A DNA stretch of 64,000 nt from Rugosibacter aromaticivorans (GTDB taxonomy: Bacteria; Pseudomonadota; Gammaproteobacteria; Burkholderiales; Rhodocyclaceae), in contig NZ_CP010554.1 of assembly GCF_000934545.1 (NCBI RefSeq), positions 1,922,001-1,986,000 on the forward strand, given 5' to 3'. Both the position numbers and the translations under genes were made by a program. The notes under the pieces were generated by a model. The model was not told the DNA's origin, did not search any database, and worked only from the letters and a program-made list of their open reading frames with translations. Shown one piece after another: positions 8,782 to 16,384 of the stretch. Numbering within the stretch: position 1 is the stretch's first letter; the number at the start of each line of letters is the position of its first letter.

Positions 8782-11580
8782 GTGCTGACCAATCACCCCA
8801 TCGAGAACGCTGGTCGTGCCGCGCACTATTTTTCTGCACAGGATGACTATTACGCGAAGGAAGGCAACGGCTCCTGGCTGGGCAAGGGGGCGAAGCTGCT
8901 GGGGTTGGAGGGTGCGGTTGATCCGAAACAATTTCGAGCCTTACTCGAAGGTCGCCTGCCCACTGGCGGCAACATTCATGAAAAGTTTGACCCTCGCACG
9001 GCCTCCAAGCGCCATGGTTGGGACTTCACGTTCTCGGCGCCCAAGAGTGTTTCCATACAGGCTCTGATCGGTGGTGACCAGGCCATCATCGCCGCGCATC
9101 AGAAGGCAGTGCGCGACGCGCTCGTATTGATGGAACAGCAGGCCATTGGGCGCAAGAAGGTCAATGGCAAAAGCCATCGCGAATATACCGACAATCTGGT
9201 GACGGCTGCATTTGATCACGAGTTGTCACGCGCCAAAGACCCGCAACTGCATACTCACGTCGTCGTCATGAACATGACTCAACGCCATGACGGTCAGTGG
9301 CGCGCACTATCGAATGAAGCACTGTTCAAGCATACCAAGCTGATCGGCGCCGCCTATCGCGCCAGCCTGGCGCGCGAACTGCAGAACCTCGGTTATGAAA
9401 TTCGCCTCAGTGACAAGGAAGGCAGTTTTGAGCTGGCCCATATCAGTCGGACACAAATTGAGGCCTTCAGCCAACGCAGTCAGATAATCGAAGCGGCTCT
9501 CGACAGTCGCGGCAAGTCGCGTGCTGACGCCTCTACCCTGGAAAAGCAAGTCATTGCGCTGGCCACGCGGCCGAAGAAAGATCGTCTGGCCGAACAGGAC
9601 AAACGCTTGCTGATGGCGCACTGGAAACAGAAAAGCCAAGCCGTGGGAATCAGCTACGATCTCGGCGAACGCCGTCCAGCGAACAATTCATCACAAGAAG
9701 GTGCGGCCCGTGAATCGCTCGACTTTGCCATTGCGCATTTGACCGAGCGTCAATCCGTGATGCTCGACGGCATGCTGATGACGACGGCGATGCAGCATGC
9801 CGTGGGCCGCGCCACACATAGCGAATTACGAACTGAACTCACCAAGCGTATTGAATCGGGTGAAGTGATTGCGGAGCAGGCGCAATACTCTCTGGCTGGT
9901 GACCGCGAGTCAGCACCGGGGAAACCCCGATCCCATTGGGAAGCCGTTTTGGATAGTGACCAGCGTATGTCCTTACCTGAGAAGACAGTTGCCATTGATG
10001 AAGGCATTCGTAAGGGCAGATTGGTGCAGAACGAAATTCGGTATACGACTCAGTCTGCCTGGCAGACCGAGCAGGCCATCCTGCGCATGGAACGCGAAGG
10101 CCGGAATCGTCTGCCTGCGATCATGACGCCCGCGCTTGCCGACCATGCGCTTGCTCCGACCGATCTCAATCCCGGCCAGCGGGAAGCAGCGCGAATGGTA
10201 TTGATCGGCAAACACCGTCTCTCCGGTATTCAGGGGTCGGCAGGTGTAGGCAAATCCCATCTCATCAAAGCCACCGCACAAGTTGCAGAACAGCAGGGTT
10301 ATCGCATGGTCGTGCTGGCGCCCTATGCTAATCAGGTCGAGCGCCTGCAGGCCGAGGGTCTGAACGCTTCAACCTTGGCCACCTTCCTCGTTGCCAAAGA
10401 CAAGAACATCGACGAACGAACGGTCATCGTGATTGACGAAGCCGGTCTCGTCCCTACGCGACAGATGGAAGCGGCACTGAAAGTCGCGGTACGCTACCAA
10501 TCGCGGATCGTGCTCGCTGGTGACGTGCAGCAGTTGAAGGCCATCGAAGCCGGCAGACCATTCGCGCAATTGCAGGCGAACGGGATGCAAACCGCCATCG
10601 TCGATCAAATCCAGCGCCAAAAAACCCCTGAGCTAAAACCGGCTGTCGAACTTGCTGCAAAAGGCCACGCGGAAGAATCGCTCAAACATATCGACCGGCA
10701 TGTCTACGAAGTCGTCGATGATCGTACCCGCTATGACGAGATTGCACGCGACTACGCCGCGCTGGCAGCGGCCGAACGCGAACGCACATTGATCGTGTCG
10801 GGGACCAATGCGGCACGCCGGGAAATCAATTCTCTTATTCGGCTAGAACTCGGCATCGAAGGCAAGGGCCGCGAATTCGACACGTTGTCACGCATTGACT
10901 TGACCCAGGCCGAACGCCGTAATGCGCCGAGTTACAAGATTGGCAACTATGTGCAGCCGGAAAGGGACTATGAGCGAACCGGTCTCACGCGAGGAATGCT
11001 ATATCGCGTGACGGATATCGCCAGTCATAACGGCCTGGTACTGACGACTGATGACGGACGCCAACTTGAAATCAATCCGCGCTCCCATACCCAGCTGAGC
11101 GTGTACGAGAAGACCGATAGCGAATTTGCACCGGGCGACTGGGCGCGCGTCACGCGCAATGATCCCGCCCTCGATGTCTCGAATGGCGACCGGGTGCGCG
11201 TAATGGAAGTTACCCCCGACCGTATTCGCCTCGAAAACGAAAAGGGACGGCGCATTGATCTGGATGGCCGTCACCCGCTGCATCTTGAGCATGCCTATGC
11301 CAGTACGGTACATGGCGCACAGGGCTTGTCCACGGATCGGATGATGATGGACCTCAACACGCGCAGCCTGACCACCGGCAAGGATCTGTATTACGTCGCC
11401 CTGAGCCGCGCCCGCTACGACGTGAAGGTCTACACGAACTCACGTACTGAACTGCCTGCGGCGATCAGCCGTGACAACGTCAAGACGGCGGCACTGGATA
11501 TTCAGCGTGCGCGCCAGCCCGTACCGCAGCAACAACTCCGGCAAGAAGCACCCGCGCCGAACCTGCAACGTAACCGTTAA
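8782..11580 (+). CDS. MobF-family relaxase-helicase (TrwC/TraI type)
   Basis: This is a 932-residue two-domain enzyme. The N-terminal relaxase (about 1-300) has tyrosine-rich AAHYFSAQDDYYAKEG, the FTFSAPKSVSIQ block and the metal-binding three-histidine motif HELSRAKDPQLHTHVVVMN. The C-terminal superfamily 1 helicase has Walker A GSAGVGKS (about 485), Walker B VIVIDEAG, GDVQQLKAIEAG and the late motif STVHGAQGLSTDRM. It nicks one strand at oriT, stays bound to the 5' end and unwinds the plasmid. GTG start, 14 bases after the coupling-protein stop. TrwC is about 966 residues, so this one looks complete. Confidence 0.93.
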   Translation: MLTNHPIENAGRAAHYFSAQDDYYAKEGNGSWLGKGAKLLGLEGAVDPKQFRALLEGRLPTGGNIHEKFDPRTASKRHGWDFTFSAPKSVSIQALIGGDQAIIAAHQKAVRDALVLMEQQAIGRKKVNGKSHREYTDNLVTAAFDHELSRAKDPQLHTHVVVMNMTQRHDGQWRALSNEALFKHTKLIGAAYRASLARELQNLGYEIRLSDKEGSFELAHISRTQIEAFSQRSQIIEAALDSRGKSRADASTLEKQVIALATRPKKDRLAEQDKRLLMAHWKQKSQAVGISYDLGERRPANNSSQEGAARESLDFAIAHLTERQSVMLDGMLMTTAMQHAVGRATHSELRTELTKRIESGEVIAEQAQYSLAGDRESAPGKPRSHWEAVLDSDQRMSLPEKTVAIDEGIRKGRLVQNEIRYTTQSAWQTEQAILRMEREGRNRLPAIMTPALADHALAPTDLNPGQREAARMVLIGKHRLSGIQGSAGVGKSHLIKATAQVAEQQGYRMVVLAPYANQVERLQAEGLNASTLATFLVAKDKNIDERTVIVIDEAGLVPTRQMEAALKVAVRYQSRIVLAGDVQQLKAIEAGRPFAQLQANGMQTAIVDQIQRQKTPELKPAVELAAKGHAEESLKHIDRHVYEVVDDRTRYDEIARDYAALAAAERERTLIVSGTNAARREINSLIRLELGIEGKGREFDTLSRIDLTQAERRNAPSYKIGNYVQPERDYERTGLTRGMLYRVTDIASHNGLVLTTDDGRQLEINPRSHTQLSVYEKTDSEFAPGDWARVTRNDPALDVSNGDRVRVMEVTPDRIRLENEKGRRIDLDGRHPLHLEHAYASTVHGAQGLSTDRMMMDLNTRSLTTGKDLYYVALSRARYDVKVYTNSRTELPAAISRDNVKTAALDIQRARQPVPQQQLRQEAPAPNLQRNR

Positions 11581-11595
11581 TTTTGGAGATTTTCG

Positions 11596-11958
11596 ATGAG
11601 CAGAGTCATTAGCCTGCGACTGGATGATGCCGACGATGTGCGACTGAGCGGAGCCGCCGTGCTGAATGGAAAGACGGTATCGGCCTATATCAAGGGACTG
11701 ATCGGCAGTGATCGCGTCGCCAGCGATACCGGCATTGCCATGATCCTGCACCGCCTGGACGAGCTGGCAACAACGGTAGCCGATGTCCAAGGTGCCGTTG
11801 GAGGGAAGAAGACACAGGACGTGCCTGATCTGCCGCCGCGAACCGTCATTGCCACGCGACTCAAGGAACGCGGTCTTCCCTCCAGCACGATTCGCCAGGT
11901 TGAAGCCGTGCTCGACGAATTGGGCGGTAAATCCGAACGCGCGGGATCGCCCTCATGA
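11596..11958 (+). CDS. TrwA-like ribbon-helix-helix relaxosome protein
   Basis: This is a 120-residue protein whose first ~45 residues (SRVISLRLDDADDVRLSGAA, then SAYIKGLIG) have the beta-strand plus two-helix pattern of ribbon-helix-helix DNA binders. TrwA of R388 is 121 residues with the same N-terminal fold; it binds oriT, represses trwABC and stimulates the relaxase. The length match and the place between the relaxase gene and the oriT candidate support the same role. It follows the relaxase by 15 bases with a GGAG site. Identity beyond the fold is inferred. Confidence 0.7.
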   Translation: MSRVISLRLDDADDVRLSGAAVLNGKTVSAYIKGLIGSDRVASDTGIAMILHRLDELATTVADVQGAVGGKKTQDVPDLPPRTVIATRLKERGLPSSTIRQVEAVLDELGGKSERAGSPS

Positions 11959-12291
11959 CTACAAATGTAAACATCCATTCCGTACCCAGCAACGCTTTGC
12001 GGCGCGATGTGCACACATTTGTAAACGGGTGTTTACAGCAATGCCGCGTAGCGGCGCGGATTGGCGGGCATTTTGTAAGTGCGTTTGGTGTGGTGGGGTT
12101 TTCGGGAGTTAAAGACTCCCGAAAGAGCGTCCATATTGCCGAAGCTTCAGCTTCGGCCTGCAATGAAGCACAAATTCAGAAAAAGAAAACACAAAGACAA
12201 CAGAAAAGTAACAACTGGGAAACCGAAGAGAAACAAACGGGTGACAGAAGAGAGACAGAAAGTAGACATTCAGTGCGCACGGGGAGCATTG
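11959..12291. other. Candidate origin of transfer and operator region (oriT)
   Basis: This 333-base non-coding stretch lies between the TrwA-like and StbA-like genes and is dense in symmetry. TGTAAAC occurs at 11966 and again as an inverted pair TGTAAAC-GGGT-GTTTACA (12020-12037). A GC hairpin GCCGC-GTA-GCGGC is at 12043-12055. Perfect 10-bp arms (TTTCGGGAGT/ACTCCCGAAA) lie at 12100-12124 and 9-bp arms (GCCGAAGCT/AGCTTCGGC) at 12138-12157. The segment GCGTTTGGTGTGGTGGGG (12081-12098) resembles, from memory, the F-type nic core GGGTGTGGTGC, which would put nic near 12091/12092. With the + strand nicked there, the Stb-like genes would enter the recipient first, as in R388. Confidence 0.5.
12020..12037. 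promoter_or_regulatory. TGTAAAC/GTTTACA operator-like palindrome
   Basis: Perfect 7-bp inverted repeat with a 4-base spacer, plus a third half-site at 11966-11972. It is suited to binding a dimeric regulator such as the adjacent ribbon-helix-helix or StbA-like protein. The binding protein is inferred. Confidence 0.4.
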
Positions 12292-12642
12292 ATGAACGTT
12301 AAAGACGCCATCCACGAGCTGCCTATCGCCCGCAATACAAAAAAGTTGCTGCCACTGTGGCCTGACATCGAAGCCAAGCTGGCCGCTGGAGCATCTCAAG
12401 TCGAGATAGTGGCGCTGTTGAACGGTAATGGGTTCGACATGACGCTAGCGACCTTCAAGACCTATTTGCATCGACAGCGTAAAAGAAACCAGCGGGTGAG
12501 GCTGGGACAGCATGCCAAGCCCGTGCAAAGCGCTCCGATAGGAACTGAAACAGTCGGCGTGGTTGCGCCAGCAACGTCGCCGCCAATTACGGCAGTGAAG
12601 GTGGGGGCAACGCGCCCACCGACTTTCGAGGGAGTGTCCTGA
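12292..12642 (+). CDS. StbA-like DNA-binding protein, C-terminus replaced by insertion sequence
   Basis: This 116-residue frame starts MNVKDAIHELPIARNTKKLL and contains a helix-turn-helix-like segment (LAAGASQVEIVALLNGNGFDMTLATFKTYLHRQRKR), then a low-complexity tail. It heads a three-gene set (DNA binder, ParA-like ATPase, membrane protein) next to the oriT candidate, matching the stbABC layout of R388, so I call it StbA-like by position. The last four codons come from the insertion sequence, which landed at 12622-12629. Removing the element and one target duplication restores a tail ending DYDPRGIPDLLK with a stop at 14086, 10 bases before the next gene. Confidence 0.6.
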   Translation: MNVKDAIHELPIARNTKKLLPLWPDIEAKLAAGASQVEIVALLNGNGFDMTLATFKTYLHRQRKRNQRVRLGQHAKPVQSAPIGTETVGVVAPATSPPITAVKVGATRPPTFEGVS

Positions 12643-14043
12643 ATTTTGTGTGCAAGGCGGTTGATGTTTCATTGATTGCTGCCTGATTTTACGCGACACG
12701 TTTCGTAAAGCGATCCCCGAACTGGATGGCGAATTGCACCATCGCGGCTTTCCAGTGAAACACCGGCATTGCCCATTCCTTGGTGATGTTTCTCAGCGCC
12801 AGCCAGATCAGCTTGGTCGCCGCCTCGTCGTTGGGGAAATGCCCGCGTGTCTTGATCGCCTTGCGGATGCGCGCGTTGACCGATTCGATGGCATTGGTGG
12901 TGTAAATCACCCGCCGAATCTCGGGCGGGAACGCAAAGAATGGCGTCACGTAGTCCCATGCACGCCGCCAGGCCGCAGCGACATGCGGCAGTTTCGTTCC
13001 CCATTCGGATTGCGCGAACGCCGTCAGCGCGACTTCTGCGGCGTCTGCGCTCGTCGCGGTGTAGATCGGACGCAGCGCCGCTGCGACGGCTTTGCGATCC
13101 TTCCAACTGGCATAGTCCAGGCTGTTGCGGATCAAGTGCACGATGCAGGTTTGCAGGACGGCTTCCGGATACGCCGCAGCAAGCGCCTCTGGAATCCCTT
13201 TCAGACCATCGGAAACGGCGATCAGCACGTCCTCCACGCCGCGCGTCTTCAAGTCGTTGAAGACCTTGAGCCAGAACTTGGCCCCTTCGGTGTGTTCGAT
13301 CCACAGCCCGAGAATGTCGCGGCTGCCGTCGGGCAGGATGCCCAGCGCAAGATAGACCGCCTTGTTCCTGACCAGGCCGTCGTCGCGGATCTTGACCCGC
13401 AACGCGTCGAAGAAGATCACGGGGTACATCGGCTCCAGCGGTCGGGCCTGCCAGGCAGAGACTTCGGCCATGACTTCATCGGTCACGGTGCTGATGAAAT
13501 CCGGCGACACCTCGACGTGATACATCTCGGTCAGGTGCGCGCGGATGTCGCGCGTGCTCATGCCGCGTGCATACATCGACAGGATCAAGTCATCAAAGCC
13601 TTCGTAGCGGCGGCCATGCTTGGGGACGATCAGGGGTTCGAACGCGCCGCTGCGGTCGCGCGGGATGTCGATCCTGAGCGGGCCGGTGTCGGTGAGGAGC
13701 GTCTTGCCGCTGCTGCCGTTGCGATGGTTGGCAACGCCTGCGGGCTTGTCTTCGCCGGGTGCGTAGCCCAGATGCAGGCTCATCTCAGCAGCCAGCGCGC
13801 GCTCGATGATCGCGCGTTTCAGGCGTGCGGTGAGGTCGTTGACCTCGCTGCCGGTCATCGGTGCGCTGACCAGTGTGTCCAGCTGTGCCTGCATCTCGGG
13901 CGTAAACGCAGGCGCGTTGCGCGCATCCTCAATGGATTGCTGAACCATGCTCAGCTTCTTGGGTTTCGTTTGTTGCTCGGGCATATCTCGTTCCTTTCTC
14001 GAACTGATGAATATGCCTTACACACAAAAATTCGGATAGGCTC
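12630..14043 (-). mobile_element. IS256-family insertion sequence, copy 1 (1,414 bp)
   Basis: Boundaries come from comparing three copies in the window. All start GGGAGTGTCC and end GGATAGGCTC, and the ends are imperfect terminal inverted repeats (the shared inner part includes AATTTT and GTGTG). An 8-bp target duplication ACTTTCGA flanks it at 12622-12629 and 14044-14051. Family: IS256, from the Mutator-type DDE transposase and the 8-bp duplication. It interrupts the 3' end of the StbA-like gene and separates it from the ATPase gene, so it may be polar on the downstream Stb-like genes. Confidence 0.95.
12689..13984 (-). CDS. IS256-family (Mutator) transposase, copy 1
   Basis: This is a 431-residue transposase. 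Likely catalytic acids lie in FFDALRVKIRD (first Asp), AVSDGLKG (second Asp) and TTNAIESVNARIRK (Glu), the usual IS256 DDE layout. The C-terminal helical region and length are normal. Its start has AGAAAGGA upstream inside the element. The long open frames on the opposite strand are GC-driven shadows. The predicted protein is the same in all three copies, which argues for recent spread and an active enzyme. Confidence 0.95.
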   Translation of the reverse strand: MPEQQTKPKKLSMVQQSIEDARNAPAFTPEMQAQLDTLVSAPMTGSEVNDLTARLKRAIIERALAAEMSLHLGYAPGEDKPAGVANHRNGSSGKTLLTDTGPLRIDIPRDRSGAFEPLIVPKHGRRYEGFDDLILSMYARGMSTRDIRAHLTEMYHVEVSPDFISTVTDEVMAEVSAWQARPLEPMYPVIFFDALRVKIRDDGLVRNKAVYLALGILPDGSRDILGLWIEHTEGAKFWLKVFNDLKTRGVEDVLIAVSDGLKGIPEALAAAYPEAVLQTCIVHLIRNSLDYASWKDRKAVAAALRPIYTATSADAAEVALTAFAQSEWGTKLPHVAAAWRRAWDYVTPFFAFPPEIRRVIYTTNAIESVNARIRKAIKTRGHFPNDEAATKLIWLALRNITKEWAMPVFHWKAAMVQFAIQFGDRFTKRVA

Positions 14044-14098
14044 ACTTTCGATTACGACCCACGGGGTATTCCCGATCTTCTTAAATGAAAGGTATTCC

Positions 14099-14827
14099 AT
14101 GAAAAATTCCATTCACTTCGTCCTCCAGGCCAAAGGCGGCATCGGCAAGTCGTTTATCAGCACACTGCTGGCCCAGCACCTGATCAACGAAACCGGCGCC
14201 GTGCGCTGTTTCGATACCGATCAGGAAAACACGACGTTTGCGCACTATGAGGCGTTGGCCGTGCGTCATGTGGCGGTGGCCGACCAGTCGCGACTGATCG
14301 ACCCGAAGAAGTTCGACGCCTTGATGGAGACGTTGCTGACGGAGGAGGGTAATTTCGTCATCGATACCGGTGCCAATACTTTCTCAAATCTGCTCGCCTA
14401 CATGATCGAGAACGAGGTCTTCCCACTGCTGAAGGATGCCGGCAAGACCGTCTATGTCCATACCATTGTCGGCGGTGGCGACACCTTGGCGGATACCGCC
14501 AACGGTTTCTATGCCATCGCACAGAAGGTCAACGGCACTCGTGTGGTCGTCTGGTTCAATGAACACTTCGGCGAGATCAAGACTGCCGAAGGCAAGCCGT
14601 TCATCGAGACCCAGGCCTACAAGCAAAGTGCGTCGAAGCTGACCGGGTCAGTGACACTATTCAAGCGCAATGCCGCGACCTATGGCGCGGACATTCGCAA
14701 GCTCAATACCCAGCGCCACACCATTTCACAGGCGCTGGCCTCCTCGGATTACACCTTGATGGAAAAGCAGCGCATCAAGACTTTCGGGCGCGATGTATTC
14801 GATCAGTTGCGGGCGCTGGCTTGGTGA
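14099..14827 (+). CDS. StbB/TraL-like ParA-type ATPase
   Basis: This is a 242-residue P-loop ATPase of the ParA/MinD class. It has a deviant Walker A, QAKGGIGKSFIS (residues 10-21), a switch-like segment CFDTDQENTTF and a second motif NFVIDTGANTF. In R388 the comparable StbB lies in stbABC beside oriT and affects plasmid positioning and conjugation. The start at 14099 follows AAAGG and lies 10 bases after the original stop of the StbA-like gene, so the two were one operon before the insertion. The upstream in-frame extension through the insertion sequence is an artefact. Confidence 0.75.
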   Translation: MKNSIHFVLQAKGGIGKSFISTLLAQHLINETGAVRCFDTDQENTTFAHYEALAVRHVAVADQSRLIDPKKFDALMETLLTEEGNFVIDTGANTFSNLLAYMIENEVFPLLKDAGKTVYVHTIVGGGDTLADTANGFYAIAQKVNGTRVVVWFNEHFGEIKTAEGKPFIETQAYKQSASKLTGSVTLFKRNAATYGADIRKLNTQRHTISQALASSDYTLMEKQRIKTFGRDVFDQLRALAW

Positions 14828-15318
14828 TGGATACCAAGATGGACACTGCACGCCTGCGCGTGACCATTTTTGAGCGCAGCGGCATCGCCATTGATGAGCA
14901 TGATCCGATCATGGCGGTATTGGTGGCATCAGCGCACCAGACGGAGGAAATTGGCGCACGCCTTTTGCGTCGAATGAGTCCTGTGCGCATCGTGGTAGCC
15001 GTGGCGATCACAGGTCTTGTGTTCGCCACGGCGGGCAGTCTCGTTACCTGGCGCGTTGAACAGCGGTTGTTTGCTGTTGAACGCGCTGACTGGATGCGCC
15101 AGCAAAGCGATCCACGCCGGGAAGCGCTACTGCGCTCCGGTCAGGGGATGGCTGCGCTGGCGCTCGCGGAGTCCGGTGTCGCTGAAATGCTCGCCAAGTG
15201 CAATGGTCGGCGCTCTTGGCGAATCGAGGATGGGTATTGCGTGCCGGCCACACCGGACGGCAAACCCGATGGATTTAAGGCGGTCGATAGGCAAGTCCGG
15301 ATAGACGCCGGAACATGA
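14827..15318 (+). CDS. StbC-like bitopic membrane protein
   Basis: This is a 163-residue protein with a charged N-terminal ~55 residues, one membrane segment at about 58-78 (RIVVAVAITGLVFATAGSLVTW) and a larger C-terminal domain with a Cys pair (EMLAKCNGRRSWRIEDGYCV). Its ATG overlaps the stop of the ATPase gene (TGATG), so it is co-translated. The position as third gene of a Stb-like set and the similar size and single helix make a StbC-like role likely; the function is unknown. Confidence 0.6.
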   Translation: MDTKMDTARLRVTIFERSGIAIDEHDPIMAVLVASAHQTEEIGARLLRRMSPVRIVVAVAITGLVFATAGSLVTWRVEQRLFAVERADWMRQQSDPRREALLRSGQGMAALALAESGVAEMLAKCNGRRSWRIEDGYCVPATPDGKPDGFKAVDRQVRIDAGT

Positions 15319-15342
15319 TTTCTACATTCAGGAGCAAAAGAC

Positions 15343-15561
15343 GTGGACACTAAACTACTGACATCGGAACAAGTTGCCGACATTCTTGGCGTCACGGGAC
15401 ATACGCTGGCTGTTTGGCGCTGCACCGGTCGCTACGATCTTCCCTACGTGAAGTCCGGGCGCCTGGTACGCTATCGCGAAGCGGACGTTACGGGCTTTAT
15501 CGAAAAGCGCATAAAAACCCCGTGGCGCGCAGGCACCGACAGCTCGCGACCTATACGTTAA
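15343..15561 (+). CDS. AlpA/excisionase-type helix-turn-helix protein
   Basis: This is a 72-residue protein with a MerR/HTH_17-type fold: LLTSEQVADILGVTGHTLAVWR, then LPYVKSGRLVRYREADVTGFIEKR. It starts at GTG behind AGGAGC. Such proteins act as recombination directionality factors (Xis) or small activators of integrase genes. It is the last gene before tRNA-Val(GAC), where an excisionase would be expected at an element end. No integrase is visible; it would lie outside the window. Confidence 0.75.
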   Translation: MDTKLLTSEQVADILGVTGHTLAVWRCTGRYDLPYVKSGRLVRYREADVTGFIEKRIKTPWRAGTDSSRPIR

Positions 15562-15704
15562 GCACCCAAGTTGCGAACAGAAAATATGACAAAAGCAAAT
15601 ATACAGCGGTCAATTTTGTGGCCACTTTATGACCTACAACCTAACCCCGGCCTAACCCCACAATAAAAAAGGAGTTAAGCCATTCACTTAACTCCTTGAT
15701 TTAT
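15562..15704. other. Element-tRNA junction with direct repeats
   Basis: These 143 non-coding bases separate the HTH gene from tRNA-Val. CCTAACCCC occurs twice (15640-15648 and 15651-15659), a spacing that could serve as binding arms for an excisionase or integrase. The rest is AT-rich and contains the tRNA terminator. Confidence 0.4.
15664..15696 (-). terminator. Rho-independent terminator of tRNA-Val
   Basis: The inverted repeat AGGAGTTAAG-CCATTCA-CTTAACTCCT (15670-15696) has perfect 10-bp arms. Read on the minus strand, it is followed by six U residues and lies 9 bases beyond the tRNA 3' end. Confidence 0.85.
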
Positions 15705-15781
15705 TGGTAGGCGCGATTGGACTCGAACCAACGACCCCCACCATGTCAAGGTGGTGCTCTAACCAGCTGAGCTACGCGCCT
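15705..15781 (-). tRNA. tRNA-Val (anticodon GAC)
   Basis: The minus-strand cloverleaf starts AGGCGCG and ends with CGCGCCT, discriminator A and encoded CCA. The anticodon arm is CACCTTGACATGGTG with GAC in the loop, and the T arm contains GGTTCGAGTCC. The 3' half faces the conjugative element, the side where tRNA-targeting integrases act. Confidence 0.95.
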
Positions 15782-15797
15782 CCTACTCAAAGACGGA

Positions 15798-15826
15798 ATT
15801 CTAGCCCAAGAATAAGCACCATGCAA
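15798..15826 (-). promoter_or_regulatory. Promoter of tRNA-Val
   Basis: On the minus strand: -35 TTGCAT (15826-15821), 17-base spacer, -10 TAGAAT (15803-15798), about 17 bases before the tRNA 5' end. This is a good sigma-70 match. Confidence 0.7.
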
Positions 15827-15952
15827 CATCCATAAGGGAGGCGACATCTGACACTTGGCCCGCTCTTCTGAAGAGCATCGAAACTAACCCAAATAATCAG
15901 GTACCCGGTTTATTTTTAACCCGTCATGAAGAATGGCAATAACCAAATCGAA

Positions 15953-16260
15953 TTATCGACGAAGCAATTGCAGCATCGCCTTGGCAACAAAGACAGTATT
16001 CGTAACAAGATAGCGCTTCCACAAGCGGCGGTTCTGAGCACAAGCGGTGCAGCCACTCCAGCTCCGCGTTCTGCATCCATTCTGGCGCCCGATTAATCGT
16101 ACCGGCATGGTAATCAAAAACCGCGCCTACACCAATCATTACAGCATTCACCCGGCACCGGTGGGCAGCCATCCACCTTTCTTGCTTGGGGCAACCAAGG
16201 CGCACCCAAACAGTGCCAGCAGAATTAATCCGGGCCACATTGACCTCGTCCTCTTCAGCC
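15953..16260 (-). pseudogene. WecG/TagA/CpsF-family glycosyltransferase remnant
   Basis: The minus-strand translation gives VWVRLGCPKQERWMAAHRCR, then MIGVGAVFDYHAGTINRAPEWMQ and LEWLHRLCSEP, the C-terminal half of WecG/TagA N-acetyl-mannosaminyl transferases. After SEP the family continuation RRLWKRYLVTNTVFVAKAML resumes only in another frame, so there is a one-base frameshift near 16035; it ends at a stop at 15953. The N-terminal half is missing, cut exactly where an old IS256-family end begins (16261). These enzymes build lipid-linked surface polysaccharides; this copy is dead. Confidence 0.8.
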
Positions 16261-16384
16261 GAGTCTGTCCGAAATTTTGTGTGTGAGGCATCCCATGTCG
16301 AAAGAAAGGAGCATGTATGCCAAGCAAGAAGAGGGTTGCTATCGTGCCCGAAGCGGCATTGCCGCAGATTCTGCCAGAATGGCT

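Noticed and set aside
12100..12157. Hairpins as rho-independent terminators of the relaxase operon
   Set aside because: Neither hairpin is followed by a U tract on either strand. A role at oriT fits better.
12669..13304. 211-codon minus-strand frame inside each insertion sequence
   Set aside because: It is a shifted frame of the transposase, rich in Arg, Gln and Gly, without its own start context. IS256 elements use a single frame.
12734..14827. Open frame of 697 codons on the + strand over insertion sequence copy 1, running into the ParA-like gene
   Set aside because: It is the GC-rich reverse of the transposase frame joined by chance to the real gene. The same antisense frame appears over the other two copies (16489-17877 and 50519-51883) with different tails.
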